Below are positions 15,836 through 24,834 of a stretch of 64,000 nt of DNA, piece after piece. The notes under the pieces were generated by a model. That model saw only the letters and a list, made by a program, of their open reading frames with translations. It did not search any database and was not told where the DNA came from. Position 1 is the first letter of the stretch. Every line of letters begins with the position of its first letter. Made by a program: the position numbers and the translations under genes. The DNA is from Rhodomicrobium sp. R_RK_3 (GTDB lineage: Bacteria > Pseudomonadota > Alphaproteobacteria > Rhizobiales > Rhodomicrobiaceae): the NCBI RefSeq assembly GCF_002198715.1, contig NZ_MWLK01000026.1, positions 1 to 64,000 of the forward strand. Direction: 5' to 3'.

Positions 15836-17080
15836 ATGTCCGTGAAAATCGTTATTCGGTTTGCGTTGCTTGCTGCGACCGCTGTCTTGCTCGGCGGGTG
15901 TCCTTTCGGTGGCAGCACCGATGTCTTGCCGGCCTTGAAGCAGCTCTCTCCCGAGACACAGGCTTTGCTCGCCAAAAGCGGCATGACGCAGGAGTCGCCG
16001 ATCTTCGTGCGCATCTTCAAGGAAGAGTCGCAGCTCGAGATCTGGAAGGAAAAGCCGGACAAGCGCTTCTACCTGTTCAAGACCTACCCGATCTGCACCT
16101 TCTCCGGCGAACTCGGACCGAAGGTCGCGACCGGCGACAAGCAGTCGCCCGAGGGCTTCTACACCATCACGCCGGGCCAGATGAACCCGAACAGCCAGTT
16201 CCATCTGGCCTGGAACATGGGTTTCCCGAACGCCTATGACAAAGCCAATGGCCGCACCGGCAGCGCGCTGATGGTGCATGGCGATTGCCGGTCCGCCGGC
16301 TGCTACGCCATGACCGACGCGCTGATCGAGGAGATTTACGCGCTTGCCCGCGAATCCTTCGCCGGCGGCCAGACCAAGTTCCAGGTCCATGCCTTCCCGT
16401 TCCGCATGACCGACGAGAACATGAAGCGCCACCGCGAGAGCAAGTGGATCAGCTTCTGGCGGACGCTGAAGACCGGCTATGACGATTTCGAAATTTCGCG
16501 CATTCCGCCGAAGGTCTCGGTCTGCTCGCGCAACTATCTGGTCAACGCCAATTTCATCGGCTTCGAGGGCGTGCCCGATCCGTCCGCCGATTGCCCGGCC
16601 TATCGCCGCGCGCCGATCGAGCCGTTCAATCCGTTCGCCAACCAGGTCATGGCCAGCAACGCGCCGGCCTCCTCGCCGGTAACGACGCAAGCGAGCCGCC
16701 TCGCCTCCTACGCGCCCGCCGCGACGCCCGCGCCGAAGCCTCAGACGGCGGCAGGCGCACCGCAGCGCGCCGCCGCGTCGCAGCCGACGGCGGCGATCCC
16801 GGCGCAGCCGGCAGCGTCGGCATGGACCGCGCCCGCCCAGCCCGCGCCCCGTGGCGGCGGCAATGAGGCGAGCGGCGTCTCGCTGGCCGGCGCCGTGACC
16901 GCGCCGTTCCCCCCCCGGCCGGTCGTCGCGCAACAGCAGCAGCAGCAGCAGACGGCGGCGACGCTCAATGCCGAGGAACCGCAGGCCGCGCCCGAGAAAA
17001 AGCCCGGCGAGCCCGAGGTCACGCGCGGCATGCATAATGTGGTCGAATCCAGCAAATCCGACATGATGCCGGCGCGCTGA
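15836..17080 (+). CDS. L,D-transpeptidase lipoprotein (YafK-like)
   Basis: 414 residues from ATG 15836 (AAGGGG upstream). A lipoprotein signal ends at LLGGC, about residue 20, placing the enzyme in the periplasm on a membrane anchor. The YkuD-type catalytic domain follows, with FYTITPGQMN and the active-site motif MVHGDCRSAGCYAMTD, whose His and second Cys are catalytic. L,D-transpeptidases make 3-3 peptidoglycan cross-links or attach outer-membrane proteins to peptidoglycan. The C-terminal ~160 residues are an Ala/Pro/Gln-rich disordered tail with a run of Gln. The gene is monocistronic. Confidence 0.88.
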   Translation: MSVKIVIRFALLAATAVLLGGCPFGGSTDVLPALKQLSPETQALLAKSGMTQESPIFVRIFKEESQLEIWKEKPDKRFYLFKTYPICTFSGELGPKVATGDKQSPEGFYTITPGQMNPNSQFHLAWNMGFPNAYDKANGRTGSALMVHGDCRSAGCYAMTDALIEEIYALARESFAGGQTKFQVHAFPFRMTDENMKRHRESKWISFWRTLKTGYDDFEISRIPPKVSVCSRNYLVNANFIGFEGVPDPSADCPAYRRAPIEPFNPFANQVMASNAPASSPVTTQASRLASYAPAATPAPKPQTAAGAPQRAAASQPTAAIPAQPAASAWTAPAQPAPRGGGNEASGVSLAGAVTAPFPPRPVVAQQQQQQQTAATLNAEEPQAAPEKKPGEPEVTRGMHNVVESSKSDMMPAR

Positions 17081-17169
17081 CGCCTGATCCGCGAACGGCT
17101 CCCGGTCCGGCCTGACGGCCGCCCGGGTGTTTGCGGACGGCCGTTATTTCCGCCTAAACCGATGCCGCT

Positions 17170-17799
17170 TTACGGCTTGCCGTTCCGGCCATGCGCCAGA
17201 TAGGCCGGGCGCTCGCTGAGGCGCTCGTAATAGGCGGCCACGGCGGGGAATTCCGGCTTGCCCTCGAACGGCGTCGCCATCCAGCGGTTGACTGATAGGC
17301 CGATCGCCACGTCGGCGAGCGTGAAATTGGCGCCCGCGATATAGCCGCCCGTGCGCGTGAGCTGCGCCTCGATCATGCCGATCGCCTCCGGCCAGGTTTG
17401 AAGCGAGGCGCGGATGACCTCCTCGCCGCCCGGCAGCGGCGCCTTGAAGATAATCGACATCACCGCCCCGCGCGCCCGGTCGGACAGATCGCTGACCTGC
17501 CAGTCCATCCAGCGCTCGACTTCGGCGCGGCCCCTCGGGTCGGCGGGGAGCAGGTCGGTGCGGCCGTGCTTGGCGGCCAGATAGCGGGCGATGGTGTTGG
17601 ATTCGCTGAGGATGAAGCCGTCATCATCGATCACCGGGATGAGGGCCAGCGCGTTGATGGCGAGGAAGGCCGGATTGGTCAGCGGCTTGAAGCCGCGCCC
17701 CCAGTCGTCCTCCTGCTCGAACGGGATGCCGATTTCGTCGGCGGCCCACAACACCTTGCGCACATTGATGGAATTGGCGCGGCCATAGATCTTGAGCAT
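17170..17799 (-). CDS. Glutathione S-transferase family protein
   Basis: 209 residues with GGGAGG 5 nt before the ATG. The N-terminal thioredoxin-like domain (LKIYGRANSINVRKVLWAAD, and LIPVIDDDGFILSESNTIAR carrying the conserved cis-Pro and the ESN glutathione-binding turn) is followed by the all-helical domain with NFTLADVAIGLSVNRW. The Ser in the N-terminal RANSINVRK stretch is the likely catalytic residue. Substrate is unknown. The gene is convergent with the upstream L,D-transpeptidase gene. Confidence 0.92.
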   Translation of the reverse strand: MLKIYGRANSINVRKVLWAADEIGIPFEQEDDWGRGFKPLTNPAFLAINALALIPVIDDDGFILSESNTIARYLAAKHGRTDLLPADPRGRAEVERWMDWQVSDLSDRARGAVMSIIFKAPLPGGEEVIRASLQTWPEAIGMIEAQLTRTGGYIAGANFTLADVAIGLSVNRWMATPFEGKPEFPAVAAYYERLSERPAYLAHGRNGKP

Positions 17800-17868
17800 C
17801 GGACCTCCCGGGTTTTCGTTGCCGAGAGGCTAGAACGCGGCGGCGGCGGCCGCAAGCCTTCGCCCGTC

Positions 17869-19452
17869 TCAGCCGATCAGCTTTTCGAGAGTCTCCAGCC
17901 TGTCCGCTTCGTCGGCCGGCTTGTCCCAGCGGATGCGGTTGATGCGCGGGAAACGCATGGCGACGCCGGATTTATGGCGCGTCGAGGCGTGCACGCTGTC
18001 GAAGGCGACCTCGAAGACCAGCGCCTTCTCGACCTCCCGCACCGGCCCGAAACGGTTGACCGTATTGTTGCGGACCCAGCGGTCGAGCAGGCGCAGTTCC
18101 TCGTCGGTGAAGCCGAAATAGGCCTTGCCTACCGGCAGCAATTCCTCGTTGCGCCAGAGGCCGAACGTGTAGTCCGAATAAAAACTCGAGCGCTTGCCGC
18201 TGCCGCGCTGCGCATACATCAGCACAGCGTCGACGAGCTTCGGGTCGCGCTTCCACTTGTACCACTGGCCTTGCGGACGCGCGGCGACATAGGGGCCGGA
18301 TTTGCGCTTCAGCATCAGCCCCTCGACGAAGACGCCGCCGAGTTCCGGCGCGGCGGCGCGCAAAGCTGTCAGCGCTTCGGGACCGTCGAAAGGGAGCGGC
18401 TGGGCCAGGTCCATGGCGCGCGGCTGCGTCTCGATATACCAGCGGTCAAGATGGGCGCGGCGCTCGGTGAGCGGCAGGGCGCGCAGGTCGAGATCCTCGA
18501 TCCGCAGCGCGTCGTAGAGCACGAGATGGGCGGGCGCGTCGGCAATCAGCTTGGCGCTGGGCGTCTTGCGGTTGAGGCGCTGCTGCAAATCGTTGAAGGA
18601 GGCGACTTCGCCGTCTTTGCGGATGACGAGTTCCCCATCCAGCACGGCATGAAAGTCGATGCCGTCGAGCAGATCGGGGAAGGCGGCGCTGACATCGTCG
18701 CCGGTGCGCGAGAACAGCCCCTTGCCCGCCGGCAGGCTGACGAGTTGCACGCGGATGCCGTCATATTTCCACTCGGCCTGAAACTCCTCGGGCGTGATGA
18801 GGCCGATATCGGCGTCGTCGATGGCGTTGGACAGCATCACCGGATGGAACACCACCTGCTCGCTGGTGTCGGGCTTTGGCGCGCGCCCTTCCAGCCAGTC
18901 GAACAGATCGGCATAGGGCGGCGTGAGCCCGTGCCAGACCTCCTCCACATCGGCGAGCGGTACGCCGCCATAATCGGCCAGGGTGCGCTTCATGAACCGG
19001 GCCGAGATGCCGACGCGGAGGCCCTGCGTGCCGAGCTTCAGCAGCGCCCAGCGCTGCGCGGGCGTCGCGATGTCGAGCAGGGAGGCGAGGTAAACGCGGA
19101 TCTCGGCTTTGCTGAGCCGGCCGAATTCCGCGATGATCTCGTGCAGCAGGGGCAGCTCGCGCGGCTCGGCGCCGGCTGGCGGCGCGGGCCAGAGATGGGC
19201 CACGGTCTCCGACATTTCGCCGACATAGTCGTAGGACATGGCGAACAGCACCGGGTCGGCGCGCTCGACGATCAGGTCGCGGACGATGGCGCGCTTGAAC
19301 AGGTCGAAGCGCAACTCTCCCGCGATGGCGGCGACTGCCCAGCCGCGGTCCGGGTCGGGGGTGCGGCGGAAATAATCGTGCAGCAGCGCGGCCTTGGCGA
19401 GGTTGCTGTGGCTGAAATAGAGGTGGTCGAGCAGGTCGGCGAATGCGCGCAT
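17869..19452 (-). CDS. lig: ATP-dependent DNA ligase
   Basis: 527 residues from the ATG at 19452 (MRAFADLLDHLYFSH). The N-terminal helical DNA-binding domain is followed by the adenylation domain with the nucleotidyl lysine in EWKYDGIRVQ (Lys229). VLDGELVI, VFVEGLMLKRKSGPYVA and the lysine-rich WYKWKRDPKLVD motif precede the OB-fold. The enzyme seals nicks using ATP. It is of the kind often found beside a ligase-associated exonuclease and helicase, but neither is adjacent here; the neighbour upstream is a PlsB-like gene 44 bp away. Confidence 0.93.
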   Translation of the reverse strand: MRAFADLLDHLYFSHSNLAKAALLHDYFRRTPDPDRGWAVAAIAGELRFDLFKRAIVRDLIVERADPVLFAMSYDYVGEMSETVAHLWPAPPAGAEPRELPLLHEIIAEFGRLSKAEIRVYLASLLDIATPAQRWALLKLGTQGLRVGISARFMKRTLADYGGVPLADVEEVWHGLTPPYADLFDWLEGRAPKPDTSEQVVFHPVMLSNAIDDADIGLITPEEFQAEWKYDGIRVQLVSLPAGKGLFSRTGDDVSAAFPDLLDGIDFHAVLDGELVIRKDGEVASFNDLQQRLNRKTPSAKLIADAPAHLVLYDALRIEDLDLRALPLTERRAHLDRWYIETQPRAMDLAQPLPFDGPEALTALRAAAPELGGVFVEGLMLKRKSGPYVAARPQGQWYKWKRDPKLVDAVLMYAQRGSGKRSSFYSDYTFGLWRNEELLPVGKAYFGFTDEELRLLDRWVRNNTVNRFGPVREVEKALVFEVAFDSVHASTRHKSGVAMRFPRINRIRWDKPADEADRLETLEKLIG

Positions 19453-19496
19453 GGCACACAGATAGCGATCCGCGCGGCTGAAGCAAGCCGTGCGCG

Positions 19497-20969
19497 TTAA
19501 ACCATGGCCTCCGCAACCGGCGCTGCGGCGGCCCCGATCTCGCGCGGGGCGGGCGGTTTTGCTCCGGCGAGATGGGCGATGGCGTTGGCGTAATAGGCGA
19601 TCAGCACAGTCTCGGCCGGGTTGATGCGGTAGAGACCGTCTTCCTCCAGGATCAGCCGCCGCAACAGCAGCATCCGGACGCCGACATCGATGGCATATTC
19701 CCGGTCTTGGCGCGGAATGTGGATATAGGCGCCCTCGGCCTCGAGCCGCTGCATCAGGTCGTAGACGCGGCCCTTCAGCTCGAAGGCCGTCAGGCGCCGC
19801 TCCGGCTCCTCCCGCATCGCCAGCGCGACGAGCGACACCGGCAGAGCGGGCACGGTCTTTCCGAGCTGCCGCATCAGCATACGCCCGAGTCCGGCGATCT
19901 CCGCCTCGCGCGCCTCCGGCGTCAGGGTGCGAAGATCGGCATGGCGCTCGGCGAGATAGGCGCGCAGCGAGATCGGCTTGCCGAAACTGACGCAGGCATA
20001 GCCGTAGCGGTACCAGCGCCCGCGCGCCATCAGCCAAAAGCTGTTGGCGATGAAGCCAAGGAGCTTGCGCCCGCTGATCTTGAACGCCGCGCGTCCGCCA
20101 CCCACCGCCCGCGCCGCCGCGCCGGTCAGCAGCCGGTCCTCCAGCACCCGGTCGTAATTCACCCCGACCGGAATGAACACCACATCGCGCGGCCCCCGCG
20201 GATCGAACCCGGCGACCATATAGCTGATGAGCCCGAGCTTGGGCTCCTTCAGCGCCCCGTCGAGACTGAGGCCGCCTTCGGGAAACACCGCCTGCACGAC
20301 GCCCGCCTGCGTCGCCGTCGCGACATAGCGGGCGAGCACGCGGCGGTAGAGCGGATCGCGCGAATTGCGGCGGATGAAATAGGCGCCCATCGAGCGGATC
20401 AGCTCGCGCAGCGGCCACACCTGCGCCCATTCGCCGACCGCATAGCTGATCGCCGAGGCGCTGGCCGCAACGTAAGTCACCAGCACATAATCCATGTTCG
20501 AGCGGTGGTTGATGACGAACACCACCGAAGCGTCCGGATCGACCTCGCGCAGATCGCCGGTATAGCCGACACGCACCCGGTAGAGCAGTTGCGACAGCCG
20601 CCGGGCAAGCCGCGTGCCGACACGGAAATAGGTATAGGCGCTGAAGGAGGGCACGATTTCGCGGGCATAACGCCTGGCCTGGTCCATGGCGACGCTGCGC
20701 GGGATGCCGGTTTCCCTGGCGTGCTGCTCGATCGCCTCGATGATGTCGGGGTCGAACAGCAGCCGGTCGACCAGCACCTGGCGGCGGGTCGATTTGAACG
20801 GGCGGATGCGCAGATGCAGCCGGGAATTCAGCTCCTCGATGGCGCGGTTGGCGCGGCGGCGCAGCGCCCAGCGCAGGCTCGGGATCAGCAGCCGGTCGAG
20901 GATGGCCCAGACCGCGAGGCCCGCCGTCAGTACCGCCAGCCAGAGCGGCAGCGTCACCGTGCTCCCCAT
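19497..20969 (-). CDS. PlsB-like glycerol-3-phosphate/1-acylglycerol acyltransferase
   Basis: 490 residues from ATG 20969 (GGGGAG 7 nt upstream). One N-terminal membrane segment is followed by the acyltransferase core: NHRSNMDYVL gives the H-x4-D catalytic pair, AYFIRRNSRDPLYRRVL the phosphate-binding block, FPEGGLSLDG the EGG block, and VVFIPVGVNYDRVLE the fourth motif. This would acylate the glycerol-3-phosphate made by GpsA in phospholipid synthesis at the inner membrane. It is shorter than E. coli PlsB (~800 residues), so the exact substrate is not certain. It lies just upstream of the ligase gene on the same strand. Confidence 0.85.
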   Translation of the reverse strand: MGSTVTLPLWLAVLTAGLAVWAILDRLLIPSLRWALRRRANRAIEELNSRLHLRIRPFKSTRRQVLVDRLLFDPDIIEAIEQHARETGIPRSVAMDQARRYAREIVPSFSAYTYFRVGTRLARRLSQLLYRVRVGYTGDLREVDPDASVVFVINHRSNMDYVLVTYVAASASAISYAVGEWAQVWPLRELIRSMGAYFIRRNSRDPLYRRVLARYVATATQAGVVQAVFPEGGLSLDGALKEPKLGLISYMVAGFDPRGPRDVVFIPVGVNYDRVLEDRLLTGAAARAVGGGRAAFKISGRKLLGFIANSFWLMARGRWYRYGYACVSFGKPISLRAYLAERHADLRTLTPEAREAEIAGLGRMLMRQLGKTVPALPVSLVALAMREEPERRLTAFELKGRVYDLMQRLEAEGAYIHIPRQDREYAIDVGVRMLLLRRLILEEDGLYRINPAETVLIAYYANAIAHLAGAKPPAPREIGAAAAPVAEAMV

Positions 20970-21128
20970 GCCCGTTCTCCCCTTGCGCGCGCTCGTCTTC
21001 CGGCCGCGCGGCAAAGCGGACTGGATCGGGCGGCTGTTTTGGGGAAAGATAGCACCGCCCTGGGGCGGCCACCAAATGCCGAACGCATTGCCGCGCGCCC
21101 GACAGCGCGGCCAGCCTTCGAGGACAAG

Positions 21129-22595
21129 ATGATGACCATGCGCAAGCGGCGGTCCGGCTTGGCGGAACGCGAATTCGTGAAACCGCAGATGCCGGCGCCC
21201 GAGCGGCCCCCACGCGGCAATGGCCGCACCGGCGATCCCCTGCGCGCGGCGGCGGGGTGGCTCTGCGGCTGGCCCTGGCTCGATCCGGCCGCCCATTGGG
21301 CGCTCAGGCGCTGGTTCTTCCCGCTGTCGCGCCTGTGGGCCGCCGGAACCGTCGCCGAGGGCTCGCCCGAGCGCTTTTACGAGGCCGTCCCCGCCGAGCC
21401 GCGCCCGGGCCAGCGCGACCGGCTGGTCCGGCTGCTGGCGCGGCTGGAAGAGGCCCGCGTCCGCGCGGAGGCCGTCGATGCGGCGTGGCACCGCGCCCTG
21501 TTCGACGGCATCGGCACCGGCGGCGGCGCGGCCAGCGAGACCGAATGCATGGCGCTGGAGACGGCGCGGCTCGCCGCCCGGCAGGATCACAATGGCTTGC
21601 GCCGCCAGTTCCGCTTCCTGATCACCCCGGCAACGCCGCGCGTCAATTTCGACCCGCCGACACCCGCCGAAGTCGATGCCGTCTATGGCGCGGCGCTGGC
21701 CGACCCGGCGCCCTATTTCGCCCCACCCGACCCGATGCCGGAGCTGACGCGAACCCGCGCCATCCCGACCGCCAAGGGCCGCGATTTCTGGATCAGCTTC
21801 GACAGCCCCTCCGGCCGCCTCGCCGACCGCGTCCATGCCCGCGTCTACGAGCCGGACGGCGTCACCGATCCGCCGACGCTGATCTTCGGCCATGGCATCT
21901 GCATCGAGTTCGACCACTGGCGCGGGCTGATCGACGAGGTCGGCGCGCTGCGGGCGCGCGGCATCCGCGTCATCCGGCCGGAAGCGCCCTGGCACGGACG
22001 GCGGCGGACGCCCGGTCATTATGGCGGCGAGCGCATGATCTCGACATTCCCGATGGGCAGTCTCGATCTGATGACCGGCGCCGTGCGCGAATGGTCGGTG
22101 CTGGCCGATTGGGCGCGCAAGACCTCATCCGGCCCGCTGGCCTTCGGCGGCTCTAGTCTTGGCGCATTGACCGCCCAGCTCGCCGCCGACCGCGCCCGCG
22201 ACTGGCCCGCCCGCCTGCAACCCGAAGCACTCTTGCTGATCGCCCATTGCGGCACCATCCAGGACGCCGTCCGGCATGGCGACCTGATGCGGATATGGGG
22301 CGGCCGCGAAATCGTCGAGGCGAAAGGCTGGCGGCCCGAGCCGCTGGAGGATTATCTGGCGCTGCTGGCGCCGTCGCGCGGCCCCGTGACGCCGCCGGAG
22401 CGCATCGTCACCGTGCTCGGCAAGCGCGACCGCGTCACCCCATATGCCAGCGGCGCCGACGCCATCGACCGCTGGCACATCCCCGACGCCAACCGCTTCA
22501 TCTGGGACCGCGGCCATTTCAGCATCCCGGTCACCATGATGCGCGACCCCGCCCCGCTCGACCGCTTCTGCGCGTTGATGCGCGAGAGCGGGTGA
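21129..22595 (+). CDS. Alpha/beta hydrolase with long N-terminal extension
   Basis: 488 residues. The first ~200 are a helical Arg/Ala-rich region without a recognised domain. The catalytic half starts near RVHARVYEPDGVTDPPTLIF and has LIFGHGICIEFDHW, the nucleophile elbow FGGSSLGAL (G-x-S-x-G), an acidic residue near LGKRDRVTPY and the histidine in DRGHFSIP. All three catalytic positions are present. Substrate unknown. The gene is divergent from the PlsB-like gene across 160 bp. Confidence 0.8.
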   Translation: MMTMRKRRSGLAEREFVKPQMPAPERPPRGNGRTGDPLRAAAGWLCGWPWLDPAAHWALRRWFFPLSRLWAAGTVAEGSPERFYEAVPAEPRPGQRDRLVRLLARLEEARVRAEAVDAAWHRALFDGIGTGGGAASETECMALETARLAARQDHNGLRRQFRFLITPATPRVNFDPPTPAEVDAVYGAALADPAPYFAPPDPMPELTRTRAIPTAKGRDFWISFDSPSGRLADRVHARVYEPDGVTDPPTLIFGHGICIEFDHWRGLIDEVGALRARGIRVIRPEAPWHGRRRTPGHYGGERMISTFPMGSLDLMTGAVREWSVLADWARKTSSGPLAFGGSSLGALTAQLAADRARDWPARLQPEALLLIAHCGTIQDAVRHGDLMRIWGGREIVEAKGWRPEPLEDYLALLAPSRGPVTPPERIVTVLGKRDRVTPYASGADAIDRWHIPDANRFIWDRGHFSIPVTMMRDPAPLDRFCALMRESG

Positions 22596-22729
22596 GGCGG
22601 GGAGCGGCGCGGTGCTACTAGGCGCGTGAGGCGGTCGCTGCCTGACCCTCTCCTATCGGGAGAAGGAGTCCGGCTGTGGATCGTGGCGGGCTGCGCGCAT
22701 CTAAGCGTCAGCCCCTCGCCACGCTCCCG

Positions 22730-23770
22730 CTATTTCCGCGCCGGCTGTTCGGCGACGCGGGGCGTCAAGGCCATCATTTCGCCGCGCCGCAGCAGTTTCA
22801 CCTTCAGCTCCTGGCCGATGGCCTGGCGGTCGAGCAGCTTGTAGATGTCGTCGACGCTCGGCACCGGGCGGTCGTTGATCGAGATGATGACGTCGCCCTG
22901 GATGATGCCCGCCGCCGCCGCCGGTCCGCCCGGCACGGCCTGGATGATCTGCACGGCGGAGGCGGTCTTCAGGCCCATGCGGTCGGCGGCGGCGCGGGGG
23001 AAATGCACCGTCTGGCCGGCAATGCCGAGATAGCCGCGCTCGATCCGGCCATAGCGCAGAAGCTCCGGGATGACGCGCTTGGCGGTGTTGACCGGCACGG
23101 CGAAGCCGGTGCCCTGCGCGCCCGCGATGATGGCGGTGTTGACGCCGATGACGCGGCCCGCCGAGTCGAGCAGCGCGCCGCCGGAATTGCCGGGATTGAG
23201 GGCGGCGTCGGTCTGGATGATGTCTTCGATCAGGCGGCCGTTGCTGGCGCGCAGCGTGCGGGCCAGGGCGCTGACGACGCCCGCCGTGACGCTCGCCTGC
23301 AATCCGAACGGATTGCCGATGGCGACGACCAACTGGCCCTGGCGCAGCGCGGCGCTGTCGCCGAGTTCGACCGAGGAGAGCTGGTGCCGGTGCACGCGCA
23401 GGAGCGCCAGATCGGTGTCGGGATCGGAGCCGACCATTTCGGCCTTGGCGACGGTGCCGTCGGCGAGCAGCACTTCGACGGCGGGCGCGCCCATCACTAC
23501 GTGATGGTTGGTGAGCACATAGCCGTCCGGCGTGATGACGATGCCGGAGCCGCCGCCTTCGGCGCCCTGCGGCCCCTCGCCATTCTTCGACCGCAGCCGC
23601 CTGATGCCGACCAGCGCCGGGCCGACGCGCTCGACGACGCCGGTGACGACGCGCGAATAGGCGTCCATCGCGGCGTCTTCATCGGCGCGGGGGGCAGCGG
23701 CGGGACGCTCGGCGGTGTCACCGGATTCGACGGCGGCGGGCCGGGCAAAATTGAGTCTGATGATGTTCAT
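22730..23770 (-). CDS. HtrA/DegP-like trypsin-type serine protease with PDZ domain
   Basis: 346 residues from ATG 23770 (AAGGGGAG 8 nt upstream). The trypsin fold shows the triad: His in YVLTNHHVV, Asp in DPDTDLALLRV, Ser in ALNPGNSGGALL. One PDZ domain follows (GLKTASAVQIIQAVPGGPAA, IIQGDVIISINDRPV). Unlike typical DegP/DegS, no signal peptide or transmembrane segment is visible at the N-terminus (MNIIRLNFARPAAVESGDTA), so it may act in the cytoplasm. It is divergent from a ModE-like regulator gene. Confidence 0.88.
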   Translation of the reverse strand: MNIIRLNFARPAAVESGDTAERPAAAPRADEDAAMDAYSRVVTGVVERVGPALVGIRRLRSKNGEGPQGAEGGGSGIVITPDGYVLTNHHVVMGAPAVEVLLADGTVAKAEMVGSDPDTDLALLRVHRHQLSSVELGDSAALRQGQLVVAIGNPFGLQASVTAGVVSALARTLRASNGRLIEDIIQTDAALNPGNSGGALLDSAGRVIGVNTAIIAGAQGTGFAVPVNTAKRVIPELLRYGRIERGYLGIAGQTVHFPRAAADRMGLKTASAVQIIQAVPGGPAAAAGIIQGDVIISINDRPVPSVDDIYKLLDRQAIGQELKVKLLRRGEMMALTPRVAEQPARK

Positions 23771-23913
23771 GATTGGACTCCCCTTGAGGGTCGCCATTAA
23801 CTAAGAGGCCGTGGCGGCATTTCAAGCGGGCGGGATTTGCGGCAGCCATGGACGCGGCAGGGCACAAGGTGCAACATGGCGGCGATTTTCTGCAATCTGC
23901 GACGGGCGGAGGC

Positions 23914-24321
23914 ATGACGAAGAAAACCATCTCCGACGCGCCGGAGGCGAGCCGCGCCCAGAACCGGCCCGCGGGCGCCGAGGCGCCGACGCTGTTCCTG
24001 CGGGTGAAATTCGGCGAGCGGGCGTTTCTGGGGCCCGGCAAGATCCAATTGCTGGAGCTGATCGAGGAGCGCGGCTCGATCTCGGCGGCAGGCAAGGCGA
24101 TGGGCATGTCCTACCGGCGCGCCTGGCTGCTGATCGACGGGCTGAACGCGGTGTTCGTGTCGCCGCTGGTGGTCAAGCAGACGGGCGGCAGCGGCGGCGG
24201 CGGCGCCATGCTGACCGATCTCGGCCGCGAGATCGTCGCCCGCTACCGCCGCATCGAGGCCAGCGCGGCGGCGCAGTCGGCGGCCGATATGAAGGCGCTG
24301 GCGCAGGTGCTCGCGCCGTGA
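23914..24321 (+). CDS. ModE-like winged helix-turn-helix protein
   Basis: 135 residues from ATG 23914. Residues about 25-125 match the N-terminal DNA-binding domain of ModE: LRVKFGERAFLGPGKIQLLE, EERGSISAAGKAMGMSYRRA, WLLIDGLN, then VKQTGGSGGGGAMLTDLGRE. The two molybdate-binding (TOBE/Mop) domains of full ModE are absent. It might regulate molybdenum or tungsten genes or the Mo/W-dependent formate dehydrogenase 3.6 kb downstream, though no target can be proved here. The short spacing to trmO suggests co-transcription. Confidence 0.85.
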   Translation: MTKKTISDAPEASRAQNRPAGAEAPTLFLRVKFGERAFLGPGKIQLLELIEERGSISAAGKAMGMSYRRAWLLIDGLNAVFVSPLVVKQTGGSGGGGAMLTDLGREIVARYRRIEASAAAQSAADMKALAQVLAP

Positions 24322-24356
24322 GCGTGGGCCCGGATTTGCAAGAGGATGGACGACAG

Positions 24357-24830
24357 ATGAGTGAGATGCCCGGCCTGAGCGATATCCGGCCCAACGAGGT
24401 CGCCGTCGCCGCCCCCGCGCCGACCGATGCCGGATTGGTTTTCATCGGCCGCATCCGCACGCCGTGGGCGACGCGGGCGGAATGTCCCAAGCGCGGCGAT
24501 CCGGAGGGACCGGTCTGCCGCATCGAGATTTTCGAGCCTTGGGGGGCGGCGCTCGAGGGCGTGTCCGAACTGGAGCGGATCGAGGTTTTCTACTGGCTGC
24601 ACGAGGCCCGGCGCGATCTGGTGATCCAGAGCCCGGGCCACGGACCGACGCGCGGCACCTTCGCGCTGCGCTCGCCGGTGCGGCCCAATCCGATCGGCGT
24701 CTCCGGCGTCGCCATCGCCGGGGTGGAGGGATCGGCGCTGCTGGTGCGCGGCCTGGACTGCCTCGACGGCACGCCGCTGATCGACCTGAAACCCGGGCGC
24801 TGCCCGCCGAGGACGGACGCGGCGGACTAG
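24357..24830 (+). CDS. trmO: tRNA (t6A37) methyltransferase TrmO
   Basis: 157 residues from ATG 24357 with GAGGA upstream. TrmO N-methylates t6A37 in tRNA-Thr using SAM. The protein shows FIGRIRTPWATRAECPKRG at the start, ELERIEVFYWLHEARRDL, RGTFALRSPVRPNPIGVSGV as the core TsaA/TrmO motif, and a C-terminal LDCLDGTPLIDLKP. Length is normal for single-domain members. Its substrate modification is made by TsaD, encoded 19 kb upstream. Confidence 0.9.
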   Translation: MSEMPGLSDIRPNEVAVAAPAPTDAGLVFIGRIRTPWATRAECPKRGDPEGPVCRIEIFEPWGAALEGVSELERIEVFYWLHEARRDLVIQSPGHGPTRGTFALRSPVRPNPIGVSGVAIAGVEGSALLVRGLDCLDGTPLIDLKPGRCPPRTDAAD

Positions 24831-24834
24831 GCGC

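Noticed and set aside
19572-21128. Plus-strand frame running into the alpha/beta hydrolase
   Set aside because: It is antisense to the PlsB-like gene; hydrolase features begin only after 21129.
19453-21213. Minus-strand frame joining upstream sequence to the DNA ligase as one 1,100-residue protein
   Set aside because: The upstream part is an Arg-rich wrong-frame reading of the PlsB-like gene; the ligase has its own ATG at 19452.
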